Positions 26,016-37,103 of a stretch of 64,000 nt of DNA are shown here, one piece after another. Below the pieces are notes generated by a model that was not told the origin of the DNA, ran no database searches, and saw only the letters and a list, made by a program, of their open reading frames with translations. The translations under genes and the position numbers were made by a program. The first letter of the stretch is position 1. Each line of letters opens with the position of its first letter. The stretch spans positions 124,001 to 188,000 of the forward strand of contig CANMXP010000004.1 in NCBI GenBank assembly GCA_947501845.1, read 5' to 3'. The stretch is from an uncultured Flavobacteriaceae bacterium. GTDB lineage: Bacteria; Bacteroidota; Bacteroidia; Flavobacteriales; Flavobacteriaceae.

Positions 26016-29000
26016 ATGAAAAATGATGGTAAAAAATTTGAAAAATTAACCAAAGAGTTCTTCTCTTATCTATTCAACAGGTTAGGTTATATAATCCATA
26101 AAGAGCGTATTCAATTTAGTGGAACACAAGATGGTTTTGATATTCAATTTGTAATTAGTGAAAATTTAAAAGAGAGGTCAATTTATATTGAATGTAAAGA
26201 TTATTCAAAAGACTTAAAGTTTGGACCCATTTATGCTAAAGCTATTGATTTAGAATCAAATTATAAATTCAGCAAATATGATTTAGCGTTATTTATTAGC
26301 CCAAGAGCTAATTTTCGTAATAATAGAAATGCTGAAAAAGTTGAACCAGTATTTGATAAATTTTCATTTACAACAAGGCTTTTAGACCAAGCAAATGGAG
26401 TCGAAAACTTATTCGCTCTTAATAAAGCCATATATAAAGAAATTTACAAACGTCAGTGTAACCTGAAAATTAATGAGGAAGAAGAAATTGAGAAGTTTAA
26501 GAGCATTATTCTTTCAAGAGGAAATTTCAGGAAAATCATAATTAGCGAAGAGGATAAAGAAAAATTTATTTCGAATGCCAAAAAATGTTCAAATTATATT
26601 CCTCGAAGTTTAATTAAAGAAAGAAAAGCTAAGAAGTCTCATAGATATTTATATCACGAAGAAGAAGATTCAGATAACCTAATCTCAATAGTTAAGGACA
26701 ACATTTCTAATTCAGATAATGATGGGTTAGCATTGTTAGGTAATCCAGGTTTAGGTAAATCTGTAGAATTAGCAGAATTGGCATTGTACTTTTGGGAGAA
26801 TAGAGAAGAAACGAACACTATTCCTTTTTACAGAGTAATAAACAGTTTTACTGTTGATAGTAAAATAAGTGATTTTCTTCCAAAAGATTGGGATAAGATA
26901 CCTAACCTTTTGATTATTTTGGATGGCTTGGATGAAATATCCTATATAAATGAGTTTAAGGCTAAACTCCAAAACTTCATTTCTAATAACAAAGATGAAT
27001 TTCAGAATATTTATTTTGTTCTTAGTTGTAGAACCAACATTTATGAAAATATTGTAAAAGGAATACCAAAATTTGAATGCTTTTTTCTTGACAGTATAAG
27101 CTATCAAAGCGCAATAAATCATTTACAGTCAGCATTCAAATTTCCACGTAAAGTAATTTTAGGCTTACATGTTAATGAAGACCAAAGAGAGTTTTTAGAA
27201 AACCCTTTTTATTTAAACCTTTTCGGAGAATACTATTCGGAAAACTCCAGTTTACCAAAAAACAAAACTGACCTAATTGAAAAATACGTTGATAAAAGAT
27301 TAGAGGAAGATAGAGTTAGAAAATTTCAGAATAAAGAATATGATAAGTCTATAATATTTTCTGCATGTAAAAAAACTGCATTAACCATAGAGGCAATGCA
27401 ATCAAGAGTGATTGAAGATTCCGAACTAACAATGTTAATTCCAAATCATAAGGCAGAACTAATCAATTCTTGTTTTATTGAAAAAGTTTACAACGCAGAT
27501 AAATGGCAATTTGAGCATAAAAACCTTCAAGAGTATTTTGTCTCAAAAGCCTTGATGAAGCTTCCATTTGATGAAATTATTAGCTTTATTAGTCTTAATT
27601 CTGATAATAATAAAACACACCCTTCATGGTTAAATTCAATATCCTATTTGATTAATGATTTAGAATCAACTGATGAAACTTATATAAATTTAACGGAATG
27701 GCTTAAAAAATACGATTCAGAAGTTCTATTTAAATCTGATTCGGACAGAATATCTAAAGATATAAGATCAGATGTTTTTCAAGATTATTTTATTAAAAGG
27801 TGTAAGGTTAACACTTTGTGGATAAGGACTAATGATAGTGAAACAATAAAAATTGCCAAGTTTGGAGACGACGTTAAAAATATCGATTTTTTAATCTCTG
27901 AAATAAATGACACAACAAATCATAGAAGAACAAGAATATCAGCTTTTGATTTATTGACTCACATGAATTTGAATGAAAGAGAAAAAGAAATAAAGGCTCT
28001 AATCCTAAAATATTTAGATGATAATAATGAGGATTTTGACTTAGATGCTAAATCAGATTTATTAAGGTTTGTAAAACGATTAGAGTATCATTTAGATGAA
28101 GAGTTTTTTACAGAGTTATTATCTAAGATTAAGGAAAATGATTATCACAGAATATTTACTTCCATATTAGAATGTTTTCAAAAAGAACTATTCTTAAACG
28201 AAAAATCTGTTGACCCCAATAACCATGTTGACTACATTAAGAAAGTAGCTAACGTAATAAGTGGTAAAATAGAACGAAAACATCTAAAAGACAGAAATAT
28301 TTCTTCAAATGAAACACAAAATTTGAAGAATGCTCTGTTACAATTTAATGATATTGACTCATTTTTATTTGCTTTAGATTTTTTATTAATAAGAAGAGAC
28401 CCTTATCGTCTCAACGAAAGTGAAATGACAGACTCTATTCAAAAGCTTTCTATTATGTATTCTAAAGATGCCAAGATTTTAGATAGGGTTGTGAATTTTA
28501 TTTACAGAGGCATTGAGAAAAGACAATACATTTTTGATTTTGAAAAAGACTTTGCTGAGTTTTTCAAAATCACAAATACTCAACATGAAGCCTTTTTAAA
28601 GTTCTATGTTTTTAGAAATAAGATAGGAATGCGATTTATGTCGCATATAGCAACTGAAAAGTGTATTGAATTTCTATCAAAAGAATATAAAAAAAATAGC
28701 ATTAATGATATAGCTGTACTGCATTTCAGAAATAATTTGAATTGGCGAAATTTCGAATTGGCGTTAGAATTTCAAAGGCTTATTTTAAAAGAGACAAACT
28801 ATGATTTTAAAGGAGATATTTTAGAGAGGAAAAAGAGAAGTGAATGGAAACAATTCCATGAAACTAAAGAAAGTTTATGTTTTAATTTATTGTTTGATAA
28901 AAACGAATTAATAGAATTAGTAAAAGTTTTATTTGAAAACCTTCAATCAGAAAAAACAAGTTGGGAGAGTCTTCATGATTTTGAGATAGTTTATCACGAG

Positions 29001-30263
29001 AGTCTTGAATTACAAAAGTCCATTCCACAATTAGTCATTAATATTGTTCATGAGACATTACGTCATTCTAATTCCAAATATGTTACTTGTGATGATGTTC
29101 TTAAATTAGTCAACAGCGAATTATACCTAATAAAGAAAATTAAAGAAGAAATACATTCTAAGCGTAACAACAGACTAAACAAGCCCATAGAGATTACAAA
29201 AGAGCAATATGATTTTATCAATAACTGGTGCCAAGAATCGATTAAATCTATAAATCTTGAATCAGAATCTTTATTAGATAAAGAGGAATGTGATTTTCTT
29301 TGGTATTTTAGAAATCTACTTAATTTAAAGTATCCTGATGAAATCCTTTTAGAATTATTGGAGGTTGATGGTACAATGAATTTTAACGGACAGCATCATG
29401 GTATTGGCTATATATGTAAAATATTAGATAAATCTACAGTTGATGACAGGATTATTCGAAACATTGAAAAAGGCATTACTGCTGAGCAAATAAGAAAAAA
29501 TCACTTTATCTATGCTATTGATAACCGTTTAAGAAAGGCTTATTCTAAAATAGAAGACTACTTATTAGATAACAATCAAAACCATTACTTTAGAAAAGAA
29601 ATCTTAAAGAAATATTATCAAATTAACCCTTCTGTAGATTTACTTAAAAAAATTGCAAACAAAAATATGCAAGAAGAGATTACAGATGATATAGTATGGT
29701 CAATTTTCGATATTCTAATTGAAAATAACCAAAGTGATTTCGTTATTGATAAAATACTGTATTACTATAATGCAAATGATGAACACTTAAAAGAATTAAT
29801 CACTATTAAATACCTTATTAAATCTAATTATGAAAAGGCATTCCTATATTTTAATAATTGGATTAAAGAGCAAAAGATATATACACGAAGAACTAAAAAT
29901 AGTTTACGTACAGAGGACTTTCCTAAGCATAACAACCCAAAATCAATCCCATATATCATTGAATTAATTAAAACTTATTATGAAAATAATGAGTTTAAAT
30001 TTGATGAGTATAGCAACCCAATAAGGTTTATTGTTGAATCAATTAATGCTATTGCTCAAAACAATTCTCCAGATGTGTGTAAACAACTTATTGAAGAGTT
30101 AGAAAAATGTAGAAAACCCCTTAACAAAAACAAGCATGATTTATATTATATAAATCAAGCCTTACTGGATTTAAAAGATATTCAAATAAAGCTTGAATCT
30201 AAACCAATGTCATTTCCGTCAATCGCAAGTAAAATGGAGAAATATCAATATTATTTTGTATAG
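26016..30263 (+). CDS. Nuclease-NACHT STAND NTPase, likely anti-phage defence protein
   Basis: A 1415-residue protein. Residues 1-110 resemble an Mrr-like PD-(D/E)xK nuclease: SGTQDGFDIQF (Asp39, Asp42) followed by IYIECKDYSK (Glu59, Lys61). A NACHT-type NTPase follows, with Walker A GNPGLGKS (242-249), Walker B LIILDGLDE (299-307), SCRTNIYEN, and the QFEHKNLQEYFVSKAL winged-helix motif near residue 500. Residues about 520-1415 are long helical repeats, the usual sensor part. Nuclease-NTPase-repeat order is that of bacterial NACHT/Avs defence proteins, which degrade DNA on sensing a phage protein. The C-terminal sensor is not matched to a known subgroup. Confidence 0.85.
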   Translation: MKNDGKKFEKLTKEFFSYLFNRLGYIIHKERIQFSGTQDGFDIQFVISENLKERSIYIECKDYSKDLKFGPIYAKAIDLESNYKFSKYDLALFISPRANFRNNRNAEKVEPVFDKFSFTTRLLDQANGVENLFALNKAIYKEIYKRQCNLKINEEEEIEKFKSIILSRGNFRKIIISEEDKEKFISNAKKCSNYIPRSLIKERKAKKSHRYLYHEEEDSDNLISIVKDNISNSDNDGLALLGNPGLGKSVELAELALYFWENREETNTIPFYRVINSFTVDSKISDFLPKDWDKIPNLLIILDGLDEISYINEFKAKLQNFISNNKDEFQNIYFVLSCRTNIYENIVKGIPKFECFFLDSISYQSAINHLQSAFKFPRKVILGLHVNEDQREFLENPFYLNLFGEYYSENSSLPKNKTDLIEKYVDKRLEEDRVRKFQNKEYDKSIIFSACKKTALTIEAMQSRVIEDSELTMLIPNHKAELINSCFIEKVYNADKWQFEHKNLQEYFVSKALMKLPFDEIISFISLNSDNNKTHPSWLNSISYLINDLESTDETYINLTEWLKKYDSEVLFKSDSDRISKDIRSDVFQDYFIKRCKVNTLWIRTNDSETIKIAKFGDDVKNIDFLISEINDTTNHRRTRISAFDLLTHMNLNEREKEIKALILKYLDDNNEDFDLDAKSDLLRFVKRLEYHLDEEFFTELLSKIKENDYHRIFTSILECFQKELFLNEKSVDPNNHVDYIKKVANVISGKIERKHLKDRNISSNETQNLKNALLQFNDIDSFLFALDFLLIRRDPYRLNESEMTDSIQKLSIMYSKDAKILDRVVNFIYRGIEKRQYIFDFEKDFAEFFKITNTQHEAFLKFYVFRNKIGMRFMSHIATEKCIEFLSKEYKKNSINDIAVLHFRNNLNWRNFELALEFQRLILKETNYDFKGDILERKKRSEWKQFHETKESLCFNLLFDKNELIELVKVLFENLQSEKTSWESLHDFEIVYHESLELQKSIPQLVINIVHETLRHSNSKYVTCDDVLKLVNSELYLIKKIKEEIHSKRNNRLNKPIEITKEQYDFINNWCQESIKSINLESESLLDKEECDFLWYFRNLLNLKYPDEILLELLEVDGTMNFNGQHHGIGYICKILDKSTVDDRIIRNIEKGITAEQIRKNHFIYAIDNRLRKAYSKIEDYLLDNNQNHYFRKEILKKYYQINPSVDLLKKIANKNMQEEITDDIVWSIFDILIENNQSDFVIDKILYYYNANDEHLKELITIKYLIKSNYEKAFLYFNNWIKEQKIYTRRTKNSLRTEDFPKHNNPKSIPYIIELIKTYYENNEFKFDEYSNPIRFIVESINAIAQNNSPDVCKQLIEELEKCRKPLNKNKHDLYYINQALLDLKDIQIKLESKPMSFPSIASKMEKYQYYFV

Positions 30264-30358
30264 AAATTATCAAAAATTATTAATTATCATTATTAACTTA
30301 AAACTTTAGTACCTTTAAAATACTTCATAAAATTCATCAAACTATTATATTGCTAATT

Positions 30359-30398
30359 AAACAACTCCCTTAGCTTACTTAAACAAAGAGAGTTGTTT
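30359..30398. terminator. Inverted repeat between the NACHT gene and the copper cluster
   Basis: AAACAACTCCCT and AGAGAGTTGTTT pair at 11 of 12 positions around a 16-base loop, with short A or T runs at the ends. It lies in the convergent gap (30264-30454) and could stop both transcripts; the U-tracts are weak. Confidence 0.5.
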
Positions 30399-30454
30399 AT
30401 AACTTAGAACGTCTTTTACATTCTTGATTAATGATTATCCTCTTTGATTTCGAT

Positions 30455-30850
30455 TTATTGATTCATTGCCATTTCATGATCGTACTGACAGCAACCAGGT
30501 AAACCCTTATAAGCTTCTTCGCTACCAGACACTTTTTCAGTATCATAGCCAGAAGCCGCTATTGCTTTATGAATAGCTGTTGCATCAGTTTTAGAATCGT
30601 CAAAAGTTACATCAATTTTCTTTTTATCTACATCCCAAGTGGCTTTTGCAACACCATCTACACTATTGGCTGATTTTTCAATAGTCTTTTTGCACATACC
30701 ACAATTTCCTCTAACACCAAAAGACAAATTTGTCATCGCCATTTCATGAGAAACTTCGGTAGTTGTTTCTGTTTTCTGTTTTGAATCACTTTTACAGCTC
30801 ACTAAACCAATAGCTGCAATTATTGCTACACTTAAAATTACTTTTTTCAT
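30455..30850 (-). CDS. Heavy-metal-associated (HMA) domain lipoprotein
   Basis: A 131-residue lipoprotein (signal peptide ends IGLVSC, Cys19) with one ferredoxin-like HMA domain whose metal motif is GNCGMCKK (Cys50, Cys53). A C-terminal GCCQYDHEMAMNQ adds a second Cys/His/Met-rich site. It probably buffers or hands Cu(I)/Ag(I) to the export system in the periplasm. It is the last gene of the copper cluster, 33 bp after the adaptor gene. Confidence 0.88.
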   Translation of the reverse strand: MKKVILSVAIIAAIGLVSCKSDSKQKTETTTEVSHEMAMTNLSFGVRGNCGMCKKTIEKSANSVDGVAKATWDVDKKKIDVTFDDSKTDATAIHKAIAASGYDTEKVSGSEEAYKGLPGCCQYDHEMAMNQ

Positions 30851-30883
30851 TTTTAAAAATTTAATTGTTATTATTTATATTAA

Positions 30884-32653
30884 TTACTCTATTACTTGTT
30901 TTACTTCTCCACAGGTAAGCATGGCTTCCCCAAAATATGGATTGATTACTTTTTCTTCTTTACTCAACCAATATGCTCCAGTATTACTGTCTGCCATAGG
31001 GCAAAATTGATAATAAACCTTTTCGTTTATACCAAATAACTGAAGAGCCTTTGCCAATTGTGAAGACAGATGTTTAAAATGATTTCTCTGTTCTTTAATA
31101 TTTGATGTGTTTGAAATTGAATTTGCCGAAGTCTCTAATTCTTTTTCTAAGGTCATCCAATGGCTATGTCCATTATTAGTTAATAGCTTCATATCTACCT
31201 TGCTTAAATTAGACAATAACTCTTTTGTTGATTTAGTCCCTTTTTTAGAATCCTCGTTTACCAAAGCATCCTTCAATTCGATATAATCATTAAAAACTGC
31301 TCTTAATTGATTTTGAAAATCTTCTGACACTTCTATTCTTTCATCCATTTCGGAATGATTCTCTTTAGGACTTGAAGGGTTTGACCCCATACCAAGATGT
31401 CCTTCATGACCAGTCATCACTTTACCTCCTTCTTTATTCATCATTGATTTTTTACCTTGTAATTGTGCAGCAGCATCCACAGTAAATGTGCCATTCGTTA
31501 CAATTTCATCTCCATTATTAACCCCTTCTAATACTTCATAATTTTCTCCAACTCTGTTGCCCAATGTTACTTCTCGTAATTCAAATATGGGTTCGTTAGG
31601 ATTCTTCTTTAAGTACACTACGGAGCGTTTTCCTGTCCATAAAACAGCACTTGAAGGTATAACAGATATTTGTCCATTAATTGCGTTAACAGGCTTTATA
31701 TTACCTTCTATAAACATACCTGGTTTAAACAAATCTTTTCCATTGCTTAAAACAGCTCTCAATTTCATTGTCCTTGTTTTAACATTAAGTGTAGGGTCTA
31801 TAAAAGAAACTTTAGCATTAAAAGTTTTATTGGGGTATGCATTAGTCTTAATAGAAACTTCTTGCCCTTCCTTAAATAGGTCTATTTGATTTTCATAGAC
31901 ATCAAAATTTGCCCAAACTGTATTTAGGTTTGCAATTTTCAACAAAGGCTGCCCTTGCTTTATATAACTACCTTGCTCTACTAATTTTTTAGATACCGTA
32001 CCTGATACAGTAGCATAAACAGAAAAGTTCTCTTTTACTTTTCCAGAAGCTTCAATCTGATTTATTTGGATATCTGATAGCTTCCAAAGTTTTAGCTTGT
32101 TACGAACTGCCTTATATAATTCTGGTTGAGATTCTTTTAAGGAAGATGCTGTAATAAGCTCTTGTTGAGCAGCAAATAGTTCTGGAGAATAAATAGTTGC
32201 CAATAACTGACCCTTTCTTACTTTTTCTCCTGTATAACTGACATTTAGTTTTTCTATTCTACCAGAAAAGTAACTGACTTGAACAACATTTGCTTCTTCA
32301 TTTTCAACTATTTTACCAGAAAGTTTTATAGTACTTCCTTCAGCTTTACTATGACCTACAACTGATGTTTGAATGTTAGCCAATGCCATTGCATTTTTAG
32401 TCAGTTTAAATTGGTCTGCGGTTAACCCATCAGCTCCAGCTTCCGCAGGAATTAAATCCATACCACATATTGGACAATCCCCTGCTTCTGGTTGCATAAT
32501 TTGCGGATGCATAGAACATGTCCACATTTGATTGCTTTCAACTGTTTCGTTATGATTATGTGCTGTTTCTTCATTGGAGGCACTACCAAAAAGTAACCAT
32601 CCTAACAGAAGTCCCACAGCCAGTATTCCAATATAAATTATATATTTTTTCAT
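30884..32653 (-). CDS. cusB: CusB-type RND periplasmic adaptor with metal-binding and DUF3347 domains
   Basis: A 589-residue membrane-fusion protein. An N-terminal membrane anchor (YIGILAVGLLLGWLLFG) is followed by a heavy-metal-binding zinc-ribbon-like domain (WTCSMHPQIM then CPICGMDL, about residues 45-68). The adaptor core holds lipoyl and beta-barrel parts (KLNVSYTGEKVRKGQLLATI; LVEQGSYIKQGQPLLKIANL). The C-terminal DUF3347 (LAKALQLFGINEKVYYQFCP) ends with FGEAMLTCGEVK. It bridges the CusA pump and the TolC-like channel. Many Met/His/Cys residues agree with copper or silver. Confidence 0.92.
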   Translation of the reverse strand: MKKYIIYIGILAVGLLLGWLLFGSASNEETAHNHNETVESNQMWTCSMHPQIMQPEAGDCPICGMDLIPAEAGADGLTADQFKLTKNAMALANIQTSVVGHSKAEGSTIKLSGKIVENEEANVVQVSYFSGRIEKLNVSYTGEKVRKGQLLATIYSPELFAAQQELITASSLKESQPELYKAVRNKLKLWKLSDIQINQIEASGKVKENFSVYATVSGTVSKKLVEQGSYIKQGQPLLKIANLNTVWANFDVYENQIDLFKEGQEVSIKTNAYPNKTFNAKVSFIDPTLNVKTRTMKLRAVLSNGKDLFKPGMFIEGNIKPVNAINGQISVIPSSAVLWTGKRSVVYLKKNPNEPIFELREVTLGNRVGENYEVLEGVNNGDEIVTNGTFTVDAAAQLQGKKSMMNKEGGKVMTGHEGHLGMGSNPSSPKENHSEMDERIEVSEDFQNQLRAVFNDYIELKDALVNEDSKKGTKSTKELLSNLSKVDMKLLTNNGHSHWMTLEKELETSANSISNTSNIKEQRNHFKHLSSQLAKALQLFGINEKVYYQFCPMADSNTGAYWLSKEEKVINPYFGEAMLTCGEVKQVIE

Positions 32654-32659
32654 TTCTAT

Positions 32660-33367
32660 TTATTTTTTCGTTTTAATAATTTTTCTAACTGATGGCGAAC
32701 TTGTAAACCATAATAAAAAGCCACTCAAAACAGTAACTAACCCTAAAAGAGAAAAAGCTCTTAAAACAATGGTGTTAAAGTTGTCTCTACCTTCATAATC
32801 CATTGTATGGGTCATCCATAAAAAATCGAACCAACGCCAACTTCGATGTCTAACTGTTTGAAATTTTCCATCTTTAATGGAGATATAAGCTTTGATGGAC
32901 TCATCTGCTTTATATGATATAACATGAGCTGGCAACAATCGTTCTCTATATTCGTGATGCTTACCAACTTCATTGATTTGTTCAATAGTTTCTACTTCCA
33001 AATCACTTTTCATGTGGTTTTTAGCTATATATAAAGCTTCATCCTTTGTGATGTGATTTTTTGGGTTTCCATCGATGGCATTATATAGTTGATTGTTATT
33101 TATCCAATAAAATGGTGTATTACCAATGTCTCGCAACTCAATAGTATTTAAACCACCTGAAACATTTAGTTGTGCTGGACTAATAAGGTTATTGAATGAT
33201 TTCGGTTGATAATCAGGGTTTTTAAATTGGTCTCCATGAATATCATCAATATCAGTCCAACTAAAATATAAGCCACTCGCTGTCCATAGTAAAAACTGAA
33301 TACCTAAAAACAAACCTAAATAGCGATGCGTTTTTCTAATTTTTAGTGCTGTGTGTCTATTTACCAT
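32660..33367 (-). CDS. PepSY domain membrane protein
   Basis: A 235-residue inner-membrane protein. It has an N-terminal helix (YLGLFLGIQFLLWTASGLYF), a periplasmic PepSY-like part (TKDEALYIAKNHMKSDLEVE and HVISYKADESIKAYISIKDG), and a C-terminal helix (VLRAFSLLGLVTVLSGFLLW). A HRSWRWFDFLWMTHTMDYEG segment carries several His and Trp residues and resembles PepSY_TM reductases. It sits inside the copper cluster, 6 bp from both neighbours, so a metal-linked role such as copper reduction is likely but unproven. Confidence 0.85.
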   Translation of the reverse strand: MVNRHTALKIRKTHRYLGLFLGIQFLLWTASGLYFSWTDIDDIHGDQFKNPDYQPKSFNNLISPAQLNVSGGLNTIELRDIGNTPFYWINNNQLYNAIDGNPKNHITKDEALYIAKNHMKSDLEVETIEQINEVGKHHEYRERLLPAHVISYKADESIKAYISIKDGKFQTVRHRSWRWFDFLWMTHTMDYEGRDNFNTIVLRAFSLLGLVTVLSGFLLWFTSSPSVRKIIKTKK

Positions 33368-33373
33368 ATTCGT

Positions 33374-35866
33374 TTATATTTTAATATTCCTTAATCTTAA
33401 TGCGTTTGCAATAACCGAAACTGAACTAAAACTCATAGCCAAAGCTGCAATCATTGGAGATAGTAGCAACCCAAATACTGGATATAAAACACCTGCTGCA
33501 ACTGGTACACCCAATACATTATATACAAAAGCAAAAAATAGATTCTGCTTTATATTTTTAACAACACCATGACTTAACTTTTTAGCCTTTACAATGCCCT
33601 GTAAATCTCCTTTTACTAATGTTATTGCTGCACTTTCAATAGCAACATCTGTTCCTGTACCCATAGCAATACCAACATCCGATTGGGCTAAAGCTGGGGC
33701 ATCGTTAATTCCATCTCCTGCCATGGCTACTACTTTCCCTTGTGATTGCAGTAATTCTATTTCTTTGAGTTTATCTTCTGGAAGACATTCAGCTTTATAG
33801 TGTTTTAGATGCAACTGGTCTGCTACTGCTTTTGCGGTATTTTTGTTATCTCCAGTCAGCATTATTACGTCAACACCATTGTTTTGAAGTGCTGTAATAG
33901 CCTTTTGACTTGTTGTTTTAATTGCATCGAAAATAGTAACATAGCCTACAGCCTTATTATCTACTGTGATGTATGAAACTGTTTTACCTTGTTCTTGTTC
34001 AGCTAAAACTTTGTTTGCCAAACTTTCAGGGATGCCAACGGTATATTGCTCTAATAACTTTGCATTACCTAAAGCAACCTTTTTATTTCCAACAGTACCA
34101 ACAACTCCCTTTCCTGCTATTGCTTGAAAATCATTTACTTTAGTAATAGACACCTTTTTTGATTTACCGTATTTTACGATGGCTTCTGCTAAAGGGTGTT
34201 CGCTATATTGGTTTAAAGATGTTATATATTCTACTAAAACTGTTTCCTCTACATCATCGGTTGCTATAATTTTTTCAACAGAAGGTTTTCCTTCGGTTAT
34301 AGTACCTGTTTTATCTACAATTAAGGTATCAACCTTATTCATTTTTTCTAAGGCTTCTGCATTCTTAATCAAAACACCAGATTGTGCGCCTCTTCCAACA
34401 CCAACCATAACCGACATTGGTGTGGCTAAACCTAACGCACAAGGACAGGCAATAATTAATACAGCAATGGCATTGACAAAAGCAAAAACATAAGCTGGTT
34501 CTGGACCAAATACAGCCCAAACAATAAATGTTATTACAGATACAACTAATACAATTGGGACAAAATATTTAGAGATTCTATCTGCTAACTTTTGAATTGG
34601 TGCTTTTGAACGACTTGCATTATTAACCATGTGAATAATTTGAGACAGTAAGGTTTCTGCACCAACCTTTTCAGCTTTCATTACAAATGATTTTGTACCA
34701 TTGATTGTACCAGAACTTACTTTGTCATCTACTTTTTTATCTACAGGAATAGGCTCTCCCGTAATCATAGATTCATCTATACTACTATGCCCTTCTATAA
34801 TACTACCATCAACTGGAATTTTTTCTCCTGGCTTTACACGTAATAAATTGCCTTGTTCAATTTTATCAATCGCAATTAACTTATCCTCCCCATCACTTAC
34901 TAAGGTCGCAGTTGATGGCACTAACTTTAATAATTCCTTTATCGCTCCACTTGTTTGACTATGCGCTTTAGCTTCTAATAATTGTCCTAATAATACTAAT
35001 GTGAGAATTACAGTTGTAGCTTCAAAATATACAAATACGTTACCATCAGTAGTTTTAAAATCTTGCGGAAACACATCTGGAAACAACATAGCAAACACAC
35101 TAAATATCCATGCAATTCCAGACCCAATTCCTATAAGTGTAAACATGTTAAGATTCAACGTTTTTATGGAAGTCCAAGCACGTTCAAAAAACATCCAAGT
35201 CGCATAGAACACTACTGGAATTGATAAAATAAATTGAATCCAGTTCCATTGCTTTTGTTCTAAAACAGCATATAACGGATTGTTATTTAGCATTTCGGAC
35301 ATGGCTATTAAAAATATGGGGACGGTAAAAGCTACAGCAACCCAAAACTTTTTTAATAGCTTCTTATAGGTCTTATCTTCTTCTGAAGTATCAGCTTCCG
35401 ATGATACTAAATCCATCCCACAGATAGGGCAAGAACCAGGTTCATCTTTAATAATTTCAGAATGCATAGGACATGTAAATTGAACACCTGAAGGGACTAT
35501 ACTTCTTTCTTCTACCAAGTCCATTCCACACACAGGACAATTCCCTGCTTTATCATAGGTTTTATCTCCTTCACAATGCATAGGACAGTAAAAAGTACCT
35601 GTGCCTTTCCCTTTTGGAGCTTCTTCTTTCTTTAACTCCTTATGATGATGTTCTCCTATATTATGTATGCTATATCTGTCACTATCTTTCTTTAAGACTT
35701 CCTGAAAAGTTTCTAAAGAAATATGCGATTCCATTTCAATAGTCGCTTCTGATTTTTCTAAATCGACTAATGCCTTTGAAACACCTTCCACTTTTGAAAG
35801 CGTTTCCTTTACATGACTTCGACAACCGTTACAGGTCATTCCATGTATGTGATATGTATGTTTCAT
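33374..35866 (-). CDS. copA: Copper-translocating P-type ATPase
   Basis: An 830-residue P1B-type ATPase that exports Cu(I)/Ag(I) from the cytoplasm. An N-terminal HMA domain has [11 protein letters not shown] (Cys12, Cys15). Two heavy-metal-binding ribbons follow (CPMHCEG...CPVCGMDL and CPMHSEI...CPICGMDL, within about residues 90-160). Then come the membrane helices, the [20 protein letters not shown] actuator, the [13 protein letters not shown] ion-binding helix, the DKTGT phosphorylation site, SEHPLAEAI, and [20 protein letters not shown]. Two ribbon domains in tandem is more than most CopA proteins carry. It starts one base after the channel gene ends. Confidence 0.97.
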   Translation of the reverse strand: MKHTYHIHGMTCNGCRSHVKETLSKVEGVSKALVDLEKSEATIEMESHISLETFQEVLKKDSDRYSIHNIGEHHHKELKKEEAPKGKGTGTFYCPMHCEGDKTYDKAGNCPVCGMDLVEERSIVPSGVQFTCPMHSEIIKDEPGSCPICGMDLVSSEADTSEEDKTYKKLLKKFWVAVAFTVPIFLIAMSEMLNNNPLYAVLEQKQWNWIQFILSIPVVFYATWMFFERAWTSIKTLNLNMFTLIGIGSGIAWIFSVFAMLFPDVFPQDFKTTDGNVFVYFEATTVILTLVLLGQLLEAKAHSQTSGAIKELLKLVPSTATLVSDGEDKLIAIDKIEQGNLLRVKPGEKIPVDGSIIEGHSSIDESMITGEPIPVDKKVDDKVSSGTINGTKSFVMKAEKVGAETLLSQIIHMVNNASRSKAPIQKLADRISKYFVPIVLVVSVITFIVWAVFGPEPAYVFAFVNAIAVLIIACPCALGLATPMSVMVGVGRGAQSGVLIKNAEALEKMNKVDTLIVDKTGTITEGKPSVEKIIATDDVEETVLVEYITSLNQYSEHPLAEAIVKYGKSKKVSITKVNDFQAIAGKGVVGTVGNKKVALGNAKLLEQYTVGIPESLANKVLAEQEQGKTVSYITVDNKAVGYVTIFDAIKTTSQKAITALQNNGVDVIMLTGDNKNTAKAVADQLHLKHYKAECLPEDKLKEIELLQSQGKVVAMAGDGINDAPALAQSDVGIAMGTGTDVAIESAAITLVKGDLQGIVKAKKLSHGVVKNIKQNLFFAFVYNVLGVPVAAGVLYPVFGLLLSPMIAALAMSFSSVSVIANALRLRNIKI

Positions 35867-35867
35867 T

Positions 35868-37103
35868 TTACTTAGTTAAATAATTAACGATTGTTGATTG
35901 CACATAATAGTTCTTCACAGATTCTATTTGATTAATTTGAAACCTTAATTGTAACTCTTGGATGTCTAAAACATCATTAAAATCAATCGTTCCAGTTTCA
36001 TAACTTTTTATCAAAATGTCTTCTGCATCTTTTGCCTGTTTTAAGTTTTTAGCTTGCGTATCATAACTAATCCGTGAAGCTATTCTGTTATTAATTGCTT
36101 TAGACAAAGCAGTTTCCAATACATTTTCTCTTTCTTGTTTCTGAAATGTAATTTCTTGTTGTTTTAAAGCGTTCTGTCTTGTTTGCGATTTGTTTTTCTT
36201 ATTGAAAATCGGAATTGAAAGTGACACCATAGGCATAACAATATCTTTTCCGTTATCACTAAAACTCATGTTTGGTCGTTCTGAGACTGAAACATAATCT
36301 AAACCAAAACCAACCATAGGTTGACTATCTTTTTGATTCAATAATTCGGATTGTTCTACAGATTGAAACAACTTATCATACTTAGTCAATTCAGGATGTA
36401 GGGCTAAATTCCCTGAGTCATTTAGAGTATCATTTAGCGGTATAGTCAATTCATTTATTAAATCAATTTCAACAGACTTTTCTCTATTTAAAAGCTTATT
36501 GAATGTTGTTTGTTCTGCTAAATACAACTGCGCCAATACTTGCTTAGATTGCTCTAATTCGTTTTGTCTCATCTGTAATCTTAATACATCAACTGCCGAA
36601 GCTTTACCTACTTCAAGAGACGTTAAAGCCATTGTTTCGTAGGTTTTAAGTAATGCAATATTGTCATCTAAAACCCTTTGTTTTGTTTTAAGGGCATAGA
36701 GGTTATAGTAAGACTGAGATACAGAAGCTACTAACTTTCGTTTGGCAATCGTAATATCTTCATATTTAGCATCCGCCAATGAGTTAACATAATTTTCTCT
36801 GGCAGTAATAGAGCCAAACCAAGGCATCATTTGTTTTGCAGAAATTTTAAAACGTTGCGCTCCAGTTCTTGTTTCAGGTTCACTTACAAAATAGCCTACT
36901 CCAAATTCGGTGTTTGGAATGGTATTAACTTCATTTACTTTTTCTGAAACAATACTATATTGTAATTCAAACTTCTGAATTTCTGGATTGTTCGCTAAGG
37001 CTTCATTGATTAATATTTCCAACTGTTGTGCATTACCTTTTAGAAAAAAGAATAAAGACAAAAGAGCAAAGATTATTGAAGCATTCTTTTTTAAGTATTT
37101 CAT
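35868..37103 (-). CDS. cusC: TolC/CusC-type outer-membrane efflux protein
   Basis: A 411-residue channel protein with a signal peptide ending FLKGNAQ. Long helical hairpins follow, for example [20 protein letters not shown] and [20 protein letters not shown], in the pseudo-repeat order of TolC-family proteins. ATGA overlap (4 bp) with the pump gene shows coupling. It completes the tripartite CusCBA-type exporter with the adaptor and pump. Confidence 0.9.
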   Translation of the reverse strand: MKYLKKNASIIFALLSLFFFLKGNAQQLEILINEALANNPEIQKFELQYSIVSEKVNEVNTIPNTEFGVGYFVSEPETRTGAQRFKISAKQMMPWFGSITARENYVNSLADAKYEDITIAKRKLVASVSQSYYNLYALKTKQRVLDDNIALLKTYETMALTSLEVGKASAVDVLRLQMRQNELEQSKQVLAQLYLAEQTTFNKLLNREKSVEIDLINELTIPLNDTLNDSGNLALHPELTKYDKLFQSVEQSELLNQKDSQPMVGFGLDYVSVSERPNMSFSDNGKDIVMPMVSLSIPIFNKKNKSQTRQNALKQQEITFQKQERENVLETALSKAINNRIASRISYDTQAKNLKQAKDAEDILIKSYETGTIDFNDVLDIQELQLRFQINQIESVKNYYVQSTIVNYLTK

